A DNA stretch of 34,966 nt from Bacteroidota bacterium (GCA_023422635.1 JAFAGO010000057.1:1-34966); one strand, 5' to 3'. Shown: positions 8,411-16,156, counted from the first letter of the stretch. Notes: generated by a model from the letters alone, not told the origin. Translations and numbers: made by a program.

Positions 8411-9004
8411 ATGACACTTCTTAAAAGATATTCCCTCCTCACCTTAATCCAATTAATATACTTTAAATTACGTACCTATTTGGTTTTTCCACAAGCCAAA
8501 ATAATACGTTTCCCCATCGATATTCGTGGGAAAAAATTTATGAAAATCGGAAAAGGGTTTACAACGGGTTATGGATGTCGATTAGAAGCGTATCCCGTAC
8601 ATGAAAAAGAAACATTGTTTATAGGTGAAAATTTTCAAATGAATGATTATGTTCACATCACCGCAATGGAAAAGGTAACAATTGGGAATAATGTTTTGCT
8701 TGCAAGTAAAATTTACATTTCCGATTGCTCGCATGGAAGTTATGCGGGGGATGAAGAAGATTCTTCGCCAATGCAAATTCCCAAAGAAAGACCACTTTTT
8801 GCAAAACCGGTTATCATTGAAGATAATGTTTGGTTAGGTGAATTTGTTACCGTGCTTCCTGGAGTTACGATTGGTTTTGGTACCATTGTTGGCGCAAATT
8901 CTGTGGTTACAAAATCGTTGCCTCCAAATACCATTTGTGTGGGAAGTCCAGCGAAGCCTGTGAAAATTTTTAATTTTGAATCCCAAAAGTGGGAAAGAAT
9001 ATAA
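8411..9004 (+). CDS. Hexapeptide-repeat acyltransferase (WbbJ/WcaF-type)
   Basis: 197 residues of left-handed beta-helix repeats: KIGKGFTTGYGCRLE, VTIGNNVLLASKIYISDCSHGSY, VIIEDNVWLGEFVTVLPGVTIG, TIVGANSVVTKSLPPN. SDCSHGSY carries the histidine that in the galactoside/maltose O-acetyltransferase family activates the acceptor hydroxyl. IRFPIDIRGKKFMKIGKGF at the N-terminus is common in polysaccharide-cluster O-acetyltransferases. It probably acetylates a sugar of the repeat unit using acetyl-CoA in the cytoplasm. The stop codon overlaps the next start (TAATG). Confidence 0.85.
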   Translation: MTLLKRYSLLTLIQLIYFKLRTYLVFPQAKIIRFPIDIRGKKFMKIGKGFTTGYGCRLEAYPVHEKETLFIGENFQMNDYVHITAMEKVTIGNNVLLASKIYISDCSHGSYAGDEEDSSPMQIPKERPLFAKPVIIEDNVWLGEFVTVLPGVTIGFGTIVGANSVVTKSLPPNTICVGSPAKPVKIFNFESQKWERI

Positions 9005-9834
9005 TGATGAAAGGGAGTTGTAAAGTTTCTGCGTCTGTCGTATTGTACAGTCATTCTTTTGAAGAAATCAGTTCGCTTGCACTGCATTTATTACAATTTA
9101 ATGAGGATATTACGCTTTATTTAGTTGATAATTCGCCAGAAAACAAATTGCAAAAACTCGAGCAGATTAGTGAAAATATCCAATACTTTCATTTTCCAGA
9201 AAACCCAGGTTTTGGCAAAGCGCACAATTTTGCGATTAGAAAAGCTATGGAGAACGGCGGGAAATATCATTTCGTAATCAATCCCGATATTGAATTTACG
9301 GAAAATCCGTTGTCGCCAATGCTTGACTATATGGAACTTCATCAAGATGTAGGAATGATGATGCCCAAAATTTTAAATAAAGATCTTACTCCACAATATT
9401 TGCCTAAATTGCTGCCATCTCCTTACAGCGTAGTTCTTCGTAAACTAAAGAAACCCGATTTTTTGTATCAGAAATTCATCAATAATTATGAACTTCGAAA
9501 TGTACAAGAAAATGAAACGTATGAAGCGCCCATCCTGTCTGGTTGTTTTACCTTGTTTCGGTTAGAGGCGTTGCAAGGGATTGGATTGTATGATGATGCT
9601 TTTTTTATGTACTTTGAGGATTGGGATATTTCGAGAAGGATGAATGAAAAATTTAAAAATATCGTTTATCAGAAAGCTGCCGTTGTCCATCATTACGAAT
9701 CTGGGGCGAATAAAAATTCGAAATTATTCAAAATATTTCTTTCGTCAGCATTTACCTATTTTAGCAAATGGGGCTGGATTTTCGATAAAGAAAGAGCAAG
9801 CATCAACCAAAAAACATTGGCCCAGTTTAAGTGA
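9004..9834 (+). CDS. Second family 2 glycosyltransferase
   Basis: 276 residues from the ATG at 9004, which overlaps the stop of the acyltransferase gene; a second ATG follows directly, and an upstream in-frame ATG at 8989 would only add a few residues from inside the previous gene. GT2 motifs: SASVVLYSHS, LYLVDNSPEN, PENPGFGKAHNFAI, FVINPDIEF and the late FFMYFEDWDISRRM acidic motif. It is of the same NPDIE subtype as the GT2 gene at 1648, so both may belong to a rhamnosyltransferase-like branch (inference). Donor and acceptor unknown. Confidence 0.85.
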   Translation: MMKGSCKVSASVVLYSHSFEEISSLALHLLQFNEDITLYLVDNSPENKLQKLEQISENIQYFHFPENPGFGKAHNFAIRKAMENGGKYHFVINPDIEFTENPLSPMLDYMELHQDVGMMMPKILNKDLTPQYLPKLLPSPYSVVLRKLKKPDFLYQKFINNYELRNVQENETYEAPILSGCFTLFRLEALQGIGLYDDAFFMYFEDWDISRRMNEKFKNIVYQKAAVVHHYESGANKNSKLFKIFLSSAFTYFSKWGWIFDKERASINQKTLAQFK

Positions 9835-9853
9835 AAATTTAAAAATACATGTC

Positions 9854-11032
9854 ATGAAAAAATACGATTCATTTTTTGCACTACTTTTCAGCTTTTTTGG
9901 ATTCATTTTGAATGCCCAAATTCCAATAATGGCATTTTTTGGAGTGCAATCCACAAATGTTGATGACTTTAAGACGTTTAGGAACGCGGGATTTACTATT
10001 AGTTTTGCTATCTATGAAGATAATGAGCAAGGAATTAAAGCCTTAGATGCTGCCCAAAAAGCTGATGTAAAAGTTATTTATTATACCGATACTCTTGCCT
10101 ACAAACCTGATGTTACCATTAAGTTAGTGAAGAATCATCCTGCACTTTATGGATATTACGTATTTGATGAACCTTCTCCTAAGCAATTTAATATGGTTAA
10201 AGAACGAATTAATAATTATTCGCGATTTGATGATACAAAGATGTTTTATGTAAATATGCATCCGAACTATGCTCCAAAATCAGCTTTGCAGGATATGTCA
10301 TACACAAGTTATGTAGAATCGTATATGCGTAACATTCCAATAAAGACTATATCTTTTGACAACTACCCTTTGAAAAATAATGTCATTGACGCAAATTGGT
10401 ACAGCAATTTAGAGGTGATCCGTACGGCAAGTTTAAAATTCAATAAACCTTTTTGGGGATTTGCAAATGCCACGATTTTTGGTCAATATAAGCAACCCAC
10501 TTTGGCAGGTTTAAAACTTCAACAATATAGCAATCTTCTTTATGGAGCAAAAGGACTTCAGTATTTTACGTATTGGACACTTGATACTGATAATTGGAAA
10601 AAAAGTGGCTTCAGTTATTCTATCGTTTATTCCAATGGAAAGCCAACACCAACCTATGCTATAGTAAAAAATTTAAATGAAAATATTCAGCGTTTAGCTT
10701 GGGTTTTTACAAATAGTAAAGTTACAGACGTTCATCATGATGGGAATTCAATTCCAGTAGATACTTCGAAACTGCAATCGGTTCCGGAAAAATTTTCTGT
10801 TTTTAATCCTAGTAAAAGAGAGGTTTTGGTTTCGCAACTTCAAAATGGCAATCGATATTTTGTTGCCGTTCAAAATAAAAACATCAATTCCAGTATTATT
10901 TTTACGTATAAAGCAAATGCAGGCGTGCAAATTGTGGACAGTAATACAGGAAAGATTAAAAATATCAAATCTTCACAAACAACATCAAAGATTCTTCCAG
11001 GTGATCTTCTGATTTTTACATATACCAAATAA
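9854..11032 (+). CDS. Secreted TIM-barrel glycoside-hydrolase-like protein
   Basis: 392 residues from the ATG at 9854, where a signal peptide begins: MKKYDSFFALLFSFFGF with cleavage likely after ILNAQ (22). An ATG at 9644 in the same frame would bury that signal in 70 extra residues overlapping the GT2 gene, so I reject it. The body looks like a (beta/alpha)8 barrel: VKVIYYTDT, LYGYYVFDEPSP (Asp105-Glu106, candidate acid/base), TISFDNYPL (167-173), PFWGFANA (199-206) and LQYFTYWTLDTDNW (235-248). A beta-rich C-terminal domain follows (QNGNRYFVAVQNK). These features recall GH42/GH-A clan or DUF4434-like proteins, but I cannot assign a family. It starts 19 bases after the GT2 stop and ends directly before the next ATG, so it is co-transcribed with the cluster. 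A role in trimming or editing the exported glycan is inference. Confidence 0.7.
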   Translation: MKKYDSFFALLFSFFGFILNAQIPIMAFFGVQSTNVDDFKTFRNAGFTISFAIYEDNEQGIKALDAAQKADVKVIYYTDTLAYKPDVTIKLVKNHPALYGYYVFDEPSPKQFNMVKERINNYSRFDDTKMFYVNMHPNYAPKSALQDMSYTSYVESYMRNIPIKTISFDNYPLKNNVIDANWYSNLEVIRTASLKFNKPFWGFANATIFGQYKQPTLAGLKLQQYSNLLYGAKGLQYFTYWTLDTDNWKKSGFSYSIVYSNGKPTPTYAIVKNLNENIQRLAWVFTNSKVTDVHHDGNSIPVDTSKLQSVPEKFSVFNPSKREVLVSQLQNGNRYFVAVQNKNINSSIIFTYKANAGVQIVDSNTGKIKNIKSSQTTSKILPGDLLIFTYTK

Positions 11033-11941
11033 ATGAGCATTACCATAACTGGAGCTTCGGGATTTGTTGGACAAAACTTGATAGAATATTTAGAGCAACA
11101 ACATCTTGAGGTAAAAACACTTTCCTTAAGAGATCCAAATTGGAAAATGAATTTAGACAAAAATTCAAACGCCATTATTCACCTTGCTGGGAAAGCACAC
11201 GATACGACAAATACTTCTGGAGCGGAAGAATATTTTCGGGTAAACAGCGATTTAACGATTGCTTTGTTTGATGAATTCTTGCATTCAAATATTCAAGATT
11301 TCTTTTATTTTAGTTCTGTTAAAGCCGTTGCGGATAGTGTTTCTGGAATTTTAAAAGAAAACCAACAAGCGAATCCTTTAACTCCTTACGGGAAGTCGAA
11401 GTTTGAGGCTGAACAATATGTATTAAGCAAAAAACTTCCAGAAGGAAAACGCGTATTTGTAATTCGACCTTGCATGATTCACGGTCCAGGAAATAAAGGC
11501 AATCTGAATTTGTTGTACAAAGTTGTTGAAAAGGGCGTGCCTTGGCCTTTGGCTTCCTTCGAGAATAAACGTTCATTCTTAGGAATTGATAATCTGAATT
11601 TTTTACTGGTAGAAATGTTACGAAATGTGAATTTACCATCAGGTGTGTATCATTTCGCAGATGATGAAACGTTGTCCACCAATGAAATTGTCACTTTAAT
11701 TTCGAGTTCGTTGGGTAAAAAATCTCACTTATGGAAAATTCCTGTTTCCATTATTCAATCTTGTGCAGCGATTGGCGATTTTCTTCATTTGCCATTAGAT
11801 TCTGAACGATTAAAAAAACTTACTGAAAACTATGTAGTTTCCAACCAAAAAATCAAATCCGAATTAGGGATCAATGCTTTACCTTTGTCTGCAAAAGATG
11901 GATTAAAGAAAACTATCGAAAGCTTTAAAGAAAAAAAATGA
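11033..11941 (+). CDS. NAD-dependent epimerase/reductase of the WbpV/FnlB-like SDR group
   Basis: 302 residues. GASGFVG (7-13), IIHLAGKAHD (48-57), FSSVKAV (93-99, SDR serine), YGKSK (119-123, catalytic Tyr/Lys), FVIRPCMIHGPGNKGN. The LAGKAHD stretch and the GPGNKGN motif are characteristic of SDRs next to WecA/WbpL-type transferases, which reduce UDP-4-keto sugars to UDP-QuiNAc or UDP-FucNAc (family knowledge, from memory). The following gene, overlapping by ATGA, is exactly such a transferase. This suggests the pair makes and loads the first sugar of the repeat unit; which sugar is not decidable here. Confidence 0.8.
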   Translation: MSITITGASGFVGQNLIEYLEQQHLEVKTLSLRDPNWKMNLDKNSNAIIHLAGKAHDTTNTSGAEEYFRVNSDLTIALFDEFLHSNIQDFFYFSSVKAVADSVSGILKENQQANPLTPYGKSKFEAEQYVLSKKLPEGKRVFVIRPCMIHGPGNKGNLNLLYKVVEKGVPWPLASFENKRSFLGIDNLNFLLVEMLRNVNLPSGVYHFADDETLSTNEIVTLISSSLGKKSHLWKIPVSIIQSCAAIGDFLHLPLDSERLKKLTENYVVSNQKIKSELGINALPLSAKDGLKKTIESFKEKK

Positions 11942-12897
11942 TGTATTTTTTAGTTTTTCTACTGTTGTTTGCCTGCGAATTATTGTATTTTAAAATCGCC
12001 GATCATTACAATATTATCGATAAACCCAACGAAAGAAGTTCTCATACAAAGATCACCTTGCGAGGTGGCGGAATTATATTTTATTTTGGTGCGTTGCTTT
12101 TCTTCGTGCTTTCTGGTTTTCAATATCCGTACTTTTTTGCGGCACTTACTTTAATTACCATCATTAGTTTTCTCGATGATATATTTACGCTTTCGAATAA
12201 AATTCGAATTGTTATTCATTTCGCGAGTATTTTTCTGTTATTTCAGCAAGTAGGAATTCTTACCCAACCGATATGGGTGATTATTTTGGCTCTTATCTTT
12301 TGCGTAGGAATTATAAATGCCTATAATTTTATGGATGGAATTAACGGGATTACAGTCTCCAATAGTATAGCTGTTCTTGCGTTATTAGGCGTCGTTAACA
12401 ATAGGGTGACTTTTGTTGATCAGAATTTAATTGTGTATGCCGGAATTGCAGCTTTGGTTTTTGGATTTTTTAATTTTCGTCAGAAAGCAAAATGTTTTGC
12501 TGGAGATGTAGGTGCTGTTTCAATGGCTTTCATTATCTTATTTTTATTGGCTAAACTCATTTTTGTTACGGGAAATTATATTTATATTTTATTTCTTGCG
12601 GTATATGGAATTGATGCTATTTGGACGATCGTTCAAAGATTGTTGAAAAAAGAAAATATCTTCAAAGCACATCGTACCCACCTATATCAAATTCTCGCCA
12701 ACGAAAATGGAAGTAATCCATTGCTGATTTCTGGTTTATACGGATTGGTACAATTGGGAATTGGTTTTATCGTTATTTTTTTAAGTCAGTATTCCGCGCA
12801 ATTACAAATGTTTGCTGCATTTATTTTGCTTTTGGTCGGGAGTTTTGCTTATTTACAGTATAAAAATAAACTCAGGAAAAAGTATCATCTAAAATAA
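11938..12897 (+). CDS. Polytopic initiating glycosyl-phosphate transferase (MraY/WecA/WbpL family)
   Basis: 319 residues with about ten membrane segments. Family motifs: DKPNERSSHTKITLRGGG (start of the cytosolic active site), ISFLDDIFTL (Asp-Asp, Mg2+ site), NAYNFMDGINGI (NxxNxxDGxxG), FAGDVGA, and the carbohydrate-recognition motif AHRTHLYQ. It transfers a HexNAc-1-phosphate from a UDP-sugar to undecaprenyl phosphate at the inner membrane. The short C-terminal recognition loop is closer to WbpL/bacillosamine-type than to MraY (inference). It ends five bases before another initiating transferase of an unrelated fold. Confidence 0.9.
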   Translation: MMYFLVFLLLFACELLYFKIADHYNIIDKPNERSSHTKITLRGGGIIFYFGALLFFVLSGFQYPYFFAALTLITIISFLDDIFTLSNKIRIVIHFASIFLLFQQVGILTQPIWVIILALIFCVGIINAYNFMDGINGITVSNSIAVLALLGVVNNRVTFVDQNLIVYAGIAALVFGFFNFRQKAKCFAGDVGAVSMAFIILFLLAKLIFVTGNYIYILFLAVYGIDAIWTIVQRLLKKENIFKAHRTHLYQILANENGSNPLLISGLYGLVQLGIGFIVIFLSQYSAQLQMFAAFILLLVGSFAYLQYKNKLRKKYHLK

Positions 12898-12902
12898 ATG
12901 CT

Positions 12903-13469
12903 ATGCATTATCCCTTTTGGAAACGCTGCTTCGATATCACTTTTGCTTCATTGGCACTCCTTCTTTTTCTGCCTTTGATGTTGCTATTATATATCGCTTC
13001 AAGTATTGATGTATCTTCTTCTGGGTTATTTTTGCAAAATAGAGTAGGACAGTTTGGGAAAAATTTTGTTGTTTACAAATTTCAAAGTATTCATCCTAAA
13101 ACGAGAAAGATTTCGTGGTACGGAAAGGTATTGAGAAGATTTAAATTAGATGAACTTCCCCAATTGTTCAATATTGTAAAAGGAGACATGAGTTTTGTCG
13201 GCCCAAGGCCAGATGTTGAAGGCTATTACGATCAATTAAAAGGAGAGGATCGCCAAGTTCTCCAGCTTAAACCTGGACTCACCAGTGAGGCAAGCGTCAA
13301 ATACAGAAATGAAGAAAAGCTATTGCTGCAACAAGATCATCCGCAACAATATAATGATGAAATTCTTTTTCCAGATAAAGTACAATTAAATCTCGCGTAC
13401 ATGAAAAACATGTCGCTTAAAAATGATTTAAAAATTATTTTCCGAACAATAATTACTATTTTTGAATAA
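12903..13469 (+). CDS. Monotopic initiating sugar-phosphate transferase (PglC/WcaJ-type, PF02397 family)
   Basis: 188 residues: one N-terminal hydrophobic hairpin (residues 11-33) and the catalytic domain without the extra N-terminal membrane region of WbaP/WcaJ. Motifs: FLQNRVGQFGKNF, VVYKFQSI, LDELPQLFNIVKGDMSFVGPRP (the DE pair is catalytic in PglC), LKPGLTSEASVKYRNEE. It forms an undecaprenyl-diphosphate-sugar. Two departures from the usual pattern: KFRSM reads KFQSI, and the loop to the LRR-x-LDELPQ motif is about ten residues shorter than typical and lacks the DPRxT segment. It may still be active, since the DE motif is intact. Confidence 0.88.
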   Translation: MHYPFWKRCFDITFASLALLLFLPLMLLLYIASSIDVSSSGLFLQNRVGQFGKNFVVYKFQSIHPKTRKISWYGKVLRRFKLDELPQLFNIVKGDMSFVGPRPDVEGYYDQLKGEDRQVLQLKPGLTSEASVKYRNEEKLLLQQDHPQQYNDEILFPDKVQLNLAYMKNMSLKNDLKIIFRTIITIFE

Positions 13470-13485
13470 ATTACAATAAAAACGT

Positions 13486-14034
13486 ATGAAGTTAATCGAA
13501 ACGCCACTTAAAGACTGTTACATAATTGAACCTACTGTTTTTGAAGATGAACGTGGCTATTTTTACGAAAAATACAACGAAAAAAAGTTTGAAGAACTTA
13601 CAGGTTTGAATGGGCATTTTGTTCAGGATAACATTTCTAAATCGTCCTATGGGGTTGTTCGTGGCATTCACTTGCAAAAAGCAGAATACGCACAAGCAAA
13701 ATTGGTTTCTTGCCTTGAAGGTAAAGTTTTTGATGTTGCAGTAGATCTTCGTCCAGAATCTCCCACTTATGGAAAATGGTATGGTGTGGAACTTTCTCCT
13801 GAAAATAAATTGCAATTTTATGTTCCAAGAGGTTTTGGTCATGGATTTTCGGTCTTAAGCGAAACTGCAGTATTTGCATATAAATGTGATAATTTTTATA
13901 AAAAAGAGGCTGAAGGAGGTTTAATTTGGAACGATCCAGAAGTAAATATCGATTGGAAAGTTCCTGCGGAAGAGGTAATTCTTTCTGAAAAAGATAAAGT
14001 ACTTTCCACATTCGCAGAAAAAGCATTTTTATAA
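13486..14034 (+). CDS. rfbC: dTDP-4-dehydrorhamnose 3,5-epimerase
   Basis: 182 residues, the usual length. Motifs: FEDERGYFYEKYN, FVQDNISKSSYGVVRGIHLQ (catalytic His in RGIHLQ; the family usually has RGLHFQ), AKLVSCLEGKVFDVAVDLR, PRGFGHGFSVLSE, and NDPEVNIDW near the end. It double-epimerises dTDP-4-keto-6-deoxyglucose on the way to dTDP-L-rhamnose. RfbA, RfbB and RfbD are not in the window; they may lie upstream of the left edge or elsewhere. This is the last gene of the polysaccharide cluster before a strong terminator. Confidence 0.95.
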   Translation: MKLIETPLKDCYIIEPTVFEDERGYFYEKYNEKKFEELTGLNGHFVQDNISKSSYGVVRGIHLQKAEYAQAKLVSCLEGKVFDVAVDLRPESPTYGKWYGVELSPENKLQFYVPRGFGHGFSVLSETAVFAYKCDNFYKKEAEGGLIWNDPEVNIDWKVPAEEVILSEKDKVLSTFAEKAFL

Positions 14035-14060
14035 AATTTCACCTATTGATAAAAGAAATG

Positions 14061-14087
14061 AAGAACCGGAAATCGGTTCTTTTTTTA
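14061..14087 (+). terminator. Rho-independent terminator after rfbC
   Basis: Perfect 8-base stem AAGAACCG / CGGTTCTT (14061-14068 and 14074-14081) with a 5-base loop, followed by a run of T. It closes the polysaccharide cluster and separates it from rimO. Confidence 0.85.
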
Positions 14088-14091
14088 TTCC

Positions 14092-14099
14092 TACATTTG
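14092..14099 (+). promoter_or_regulatory. -7 element (TACATTTG) for rimO
   Basis: TACATTTG matches TAnnTTTG and lies 19 bases before the rimO start. The position of the -33 element falls inside the preceding terminator hairpin and shows no TTTG, so the promoter is only half supported. Confidence 0.5.
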
Positions 14100-14118
14100 C
14101 ACCCTGAAAAACAAGACT

Positions 14119-15423
14119 ATGCGTACAAAGTCCACAGGAAAAAAGAAAATCAATATTGTAACCCTCGGATGCTCCAAGAATGTGTATGATTCTGAGGTGT
14201 TAATGGGACAACTTAAAGCCAACGGAAAAGAAGTCGTACACGAAGAACGCGGCGATATTGTTGTAATTAACACATGCGGTTTTATTGATAATGCTAAGGA
14301 AGAATCCATTAACACGATTCTGGATTTTGTGGAAGCCAAAAACAGAGGTGAAGTTGAAAAAGTTTTTGTAACAGGTTGCCTTTCGGAAAGATACAAACCC
14401 GATTTGGTTAAGGAAATTCCCGATGTTGATCAATATTTTGGGACACGCGATTTGCCTATTTTACTAAAACATTTAGGTGCAGATTATCGCCACGAACTTG
14501 TTGGTGAACGATTAACAACTACACCGAAACATTACGCATACCTTAAAATTTCAGAAGGTTGTGATCGCCCATGTTCTTTTTGTGCGATTCCGCTGATGAG
14601 AGGGCAACACATCTCAACGCCCATTGAAAAATTGGTAATTGAAGCACAAAAACTTGCAAAAGGTGGAACAAAAGAATTGATTCTTATTGCGCAAGATCTT
14701 ACCTATTATGGGTTGGATATTTATAAAAAACGCGCACTCGGTGATTTGCTGAAAGAGTTAGTAAAAGTTGAAGGAATCGAGTGGATTCGTTTGCATTATG
14801 CGTTCCCTACAGGATTTCCTCAGGATGTTCTCGATATTATTAAATCCGAACCTAAAGTTTGTAATTATATTGATATTCCATTGCAGCATATTAATACGGA
14901 ACTTTTAAAGTCGATGCGTCGTGGGACAACGCATGAAAAAACAGATGCGCTTTTAGACCAATTTCGCGAGAAAGTTCCCGATATGGCCATTCGTACAACA
15001 CTTATTGTAGGATATCCAGGTGAAACTGAAGAACGTTTTCAAGAAATGAAAGATTGGGTGAAGAACCAGCGTTTCGATCGTTTGGGATGCTTTACGTATT
15101 CTCACGAAGAAAATACACATGCCTATCTTTTAGAAGATGATATTCCACAAGAGGTAAAAGAAGCTCGAGTAGAAGAAATAATGGAATTGCAGTCGCAAAT
15201 ATCTTGGGAAAAGAATCAAGAAAAAATCGGGAAAGTGTTTCGATGCATTTTTGACCGAAAAGAAGGGGCTTACTTTGTTGGCAGAACAGAATTTGATTCT
15301 CCCGATGTGGACAATACCGTTCTCGTTTCTGCGGAAAATACCTACCTCTCTATAGGTGAATTTGCAAATATTCGAATTACTGAAGCGGAAGAATTTGATT
15401 TATATGGTGAGATTGCTGAATAG
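14119..15423 (+). CDS. rimO: Ribosomal protein uS12 methylthiotransferase
   Basis: 434 residues, normal for RimO. Order of domains: N-terminal UPF0004 with LGCSKNVYDSEVLMG and INTCGF, DVDQYFGTRD, then radical-SAM motif GCDRPCSFCAIPLMRG (CxxxCxxC), then a C-terminal TRAM domain (from about residue 370). It adds a methylthio group to the conserved aspartate of ribosomal protein S12 using two iron-sulfur clusters; cytoplasmic. The SKNVYDSE and LMRG features separate RimO from MiaB. It stands alone with its own terminator. Confidence 0.96.
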   Translation: MRTKSTGKKKINIVTLGCSKNVYDSEVLMGQLKANGKEVVHEERGDIVVINTCGFIDNAKEESINTILDFVEAKNRGEVEKVFVTGCLSERYKPDLVKEIPDVDQYFGTRDLPILLKHLGADYRHELVGERLTTTPKHYAYLKISEGCDRPCSFCAIPLMRGQHISTPIEKLVIEAQKLAKGGTKELILIAQDLTYYGLDIYKKRALGDLLKELVKVEGIEWIRLHYAFPTGFPQDVLDIIKSEPKVCNYIDIPLQHINTELLKSMRRGTTHEKTDALLDQFREKVPDMAIRTTLIVGYPGETEERFQEMKDWVKNQRFDRLGCFTYSHEENTHAYLLEDDIPQEVKEARVEEIMELQSQISWEKNQEKIGKVFRCIFDRKEGAYFVGRTEFDSPDVDNTVLVSAENTYLSIGEFANIRITEAEEFDLYGEIAE

Positions 15424-15452
15424 ACAAGTGTTCAATCGCCTACTAATAACAG

Positions 15453-15482
15453 ATCCTGCAATTTAACTTGCGGGATTTTTTA
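15453..15482 (+). terminator. Rho-independent terminator after rimO
   Basis: Stem ATCCTGCAA (15453-15461) / TTGCGGGAT (15468-15476), nine pairs including one G-U, loop of six bases, then a T run. Confidence 0.8.
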
Positions 15483-15564
15483 TGCCTTTACTAAAATTGA
15501 GGTATTTAAAACAAAAAGAAAATAAGATTCTATAAATCGTTGATATTCAGTTGTTTTAATTAAA

Positions 15565-15681
15565 ATTTAACATAATATGTTAAATAATTTAACGTTTTAA
15601 CAATTGTTTTAACGTTTTTTAACACTATGGTTTAAATGGTTGATTTTCAATGTTTAAAACTTAATTTTAACAATACGTTAA
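15565..15681. promoter_or_regulatory. TTAAC/GTTAA-rich region with a perfect 10+1+10 palindrome upstream of the RlpA-like gene
   Basis: The sequence between rimO and the RlpA-like gene holds eight TTAAC or GTTAA pentamers: TTAAC at 15567, 15589, 15597, 15609, 15619 and 15667, and GTTAA at 15579 and 15677. The first pair forms a perfect palindrome, ATTTAACATA-A-TATGTTAAAT (15565-15585). A second inverted pair is TTAAC-N5-GTTAA (15667-15681). It lies 30-150 bases upstream of the promoter, so it looks like an operator or activator array, although AT-rich composition by chance is possible. The rest of 15483-15564 shows nothing I can name. Confidence 0.45.
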
Positions 15682-15711
15682 GAAATAATTAAGATTCATT
15701 AAGAAGGTAAA

Positions 15712-15742
15712 TTCGCTTCCCAAAAATCTGGGAATATCTTTG
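15712..15742 (+). promoter_or_regulatory. Promoter of the RlpA-like gene
   Basis: TTCG (15712-15715), 19 bases, then TATCTTTG (15735-15742). The -7 element is a full match to TAnnTTTG and the -33 differs by one base. It leaves a 26-base leader before the ATG at 15769. Confidence 0.7.
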
Positions 15743-15768
15743 CCACGTCAAAACCCCCAAATTCAAAT

Positions 15769-16137
15769 ATGATGAAAAGAGTCATTCTCGTAATCATTAT
15801 GATGATTTCAACACTTGGTCTGTATTCATTCAAAAACAGTACCAATGATGCGAAAACAAGTTTTGCATCGTACTACCACGATAAATTTAATGGTAGAAAA
15901 ACGGCAAGCGGAGAAGTTTTCGATAATTCGAAATTTACTGCAGCCAACATGAGTTTGCCTTTTGGAACCTTGGTGAAAATTACCAACCTTAGATCTGGAA
16001 AAAGCGTAGTAGTACGCGTTAACGATCGAGGACCATTCCATAAGTCAAGAAGCTTTGATCTTTCTAAAGCAGCTTATGAAGAAATCGGTCGCCTTGAAAA
16101 AGGAACTATGCCGATCGAATATGAAATTATCGATTAG
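15769..16137 (+). CDS. Small RlpA-family (double-psi beta-barrel) exported protein
   Basis: 122 residues: N-terminal hydrophobic signal (VILVIIMMISTLGLYS) without a lipobox cysteine, then one double-psi barrel: SFASYYHDKFNGRKTASGE, LPFGTLVKITNL, VVRVNDRGPF, SFDLSKAA. RlpA-family lytic transglycosylases cut peptidoglycan strands lacking stem peptides (known for Pseudomonas RlpA). Asp52 is present, but the position of the second catalytic residue (AAH in RlpA) is Asn60 (AANMSLPFG). No SPOR domain. It may therefore be a weakened or non-catalytic peptidoglycan-binding member. Single gene with its own promoter and terminator. Confidence 0.88.
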   Translation: MMKRVILVIIMMISTLGLYSFKNSTNDAKTSFASYYHDKFNGRKTASGEVFDNSKFTAANMSLPFGTLVKITNLRSGKSVVVRVNDRGPFHKSRSFDLSKAAYEEIGRLEKGTMPIEYEIID

Positions 16138-16156
16138 ATTAATTTTTTACGTAGTT

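Noticed and set aside
8740..9087. 115-residue frame on the minus strand over the acyltransferase and GT2 genes
   Set aside because: Antisense to two well supported genes, no recognisable domain, composition of an antisense shadow.
9644..9853. Upstream ATG extending the glycoside-hydrolase-like gene by 70 residues
   Set aside because: The extension overlaps the GT2 gene and would place a clear signal peptide 70 residues inside the protein; the ATG at 9854 is the natural start.
13492..14026. Two long minus-strand frames across rfbC (116 and 129 residues)
   Set aside because: Both are antisense to a textbook RfbC and show no motifs.
15540..15720. A small gene in the 345-base gap before the RlpA-like gene
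   Set aside because: The sequence is dominated by TTAA-type words with frequent stops in all frames.
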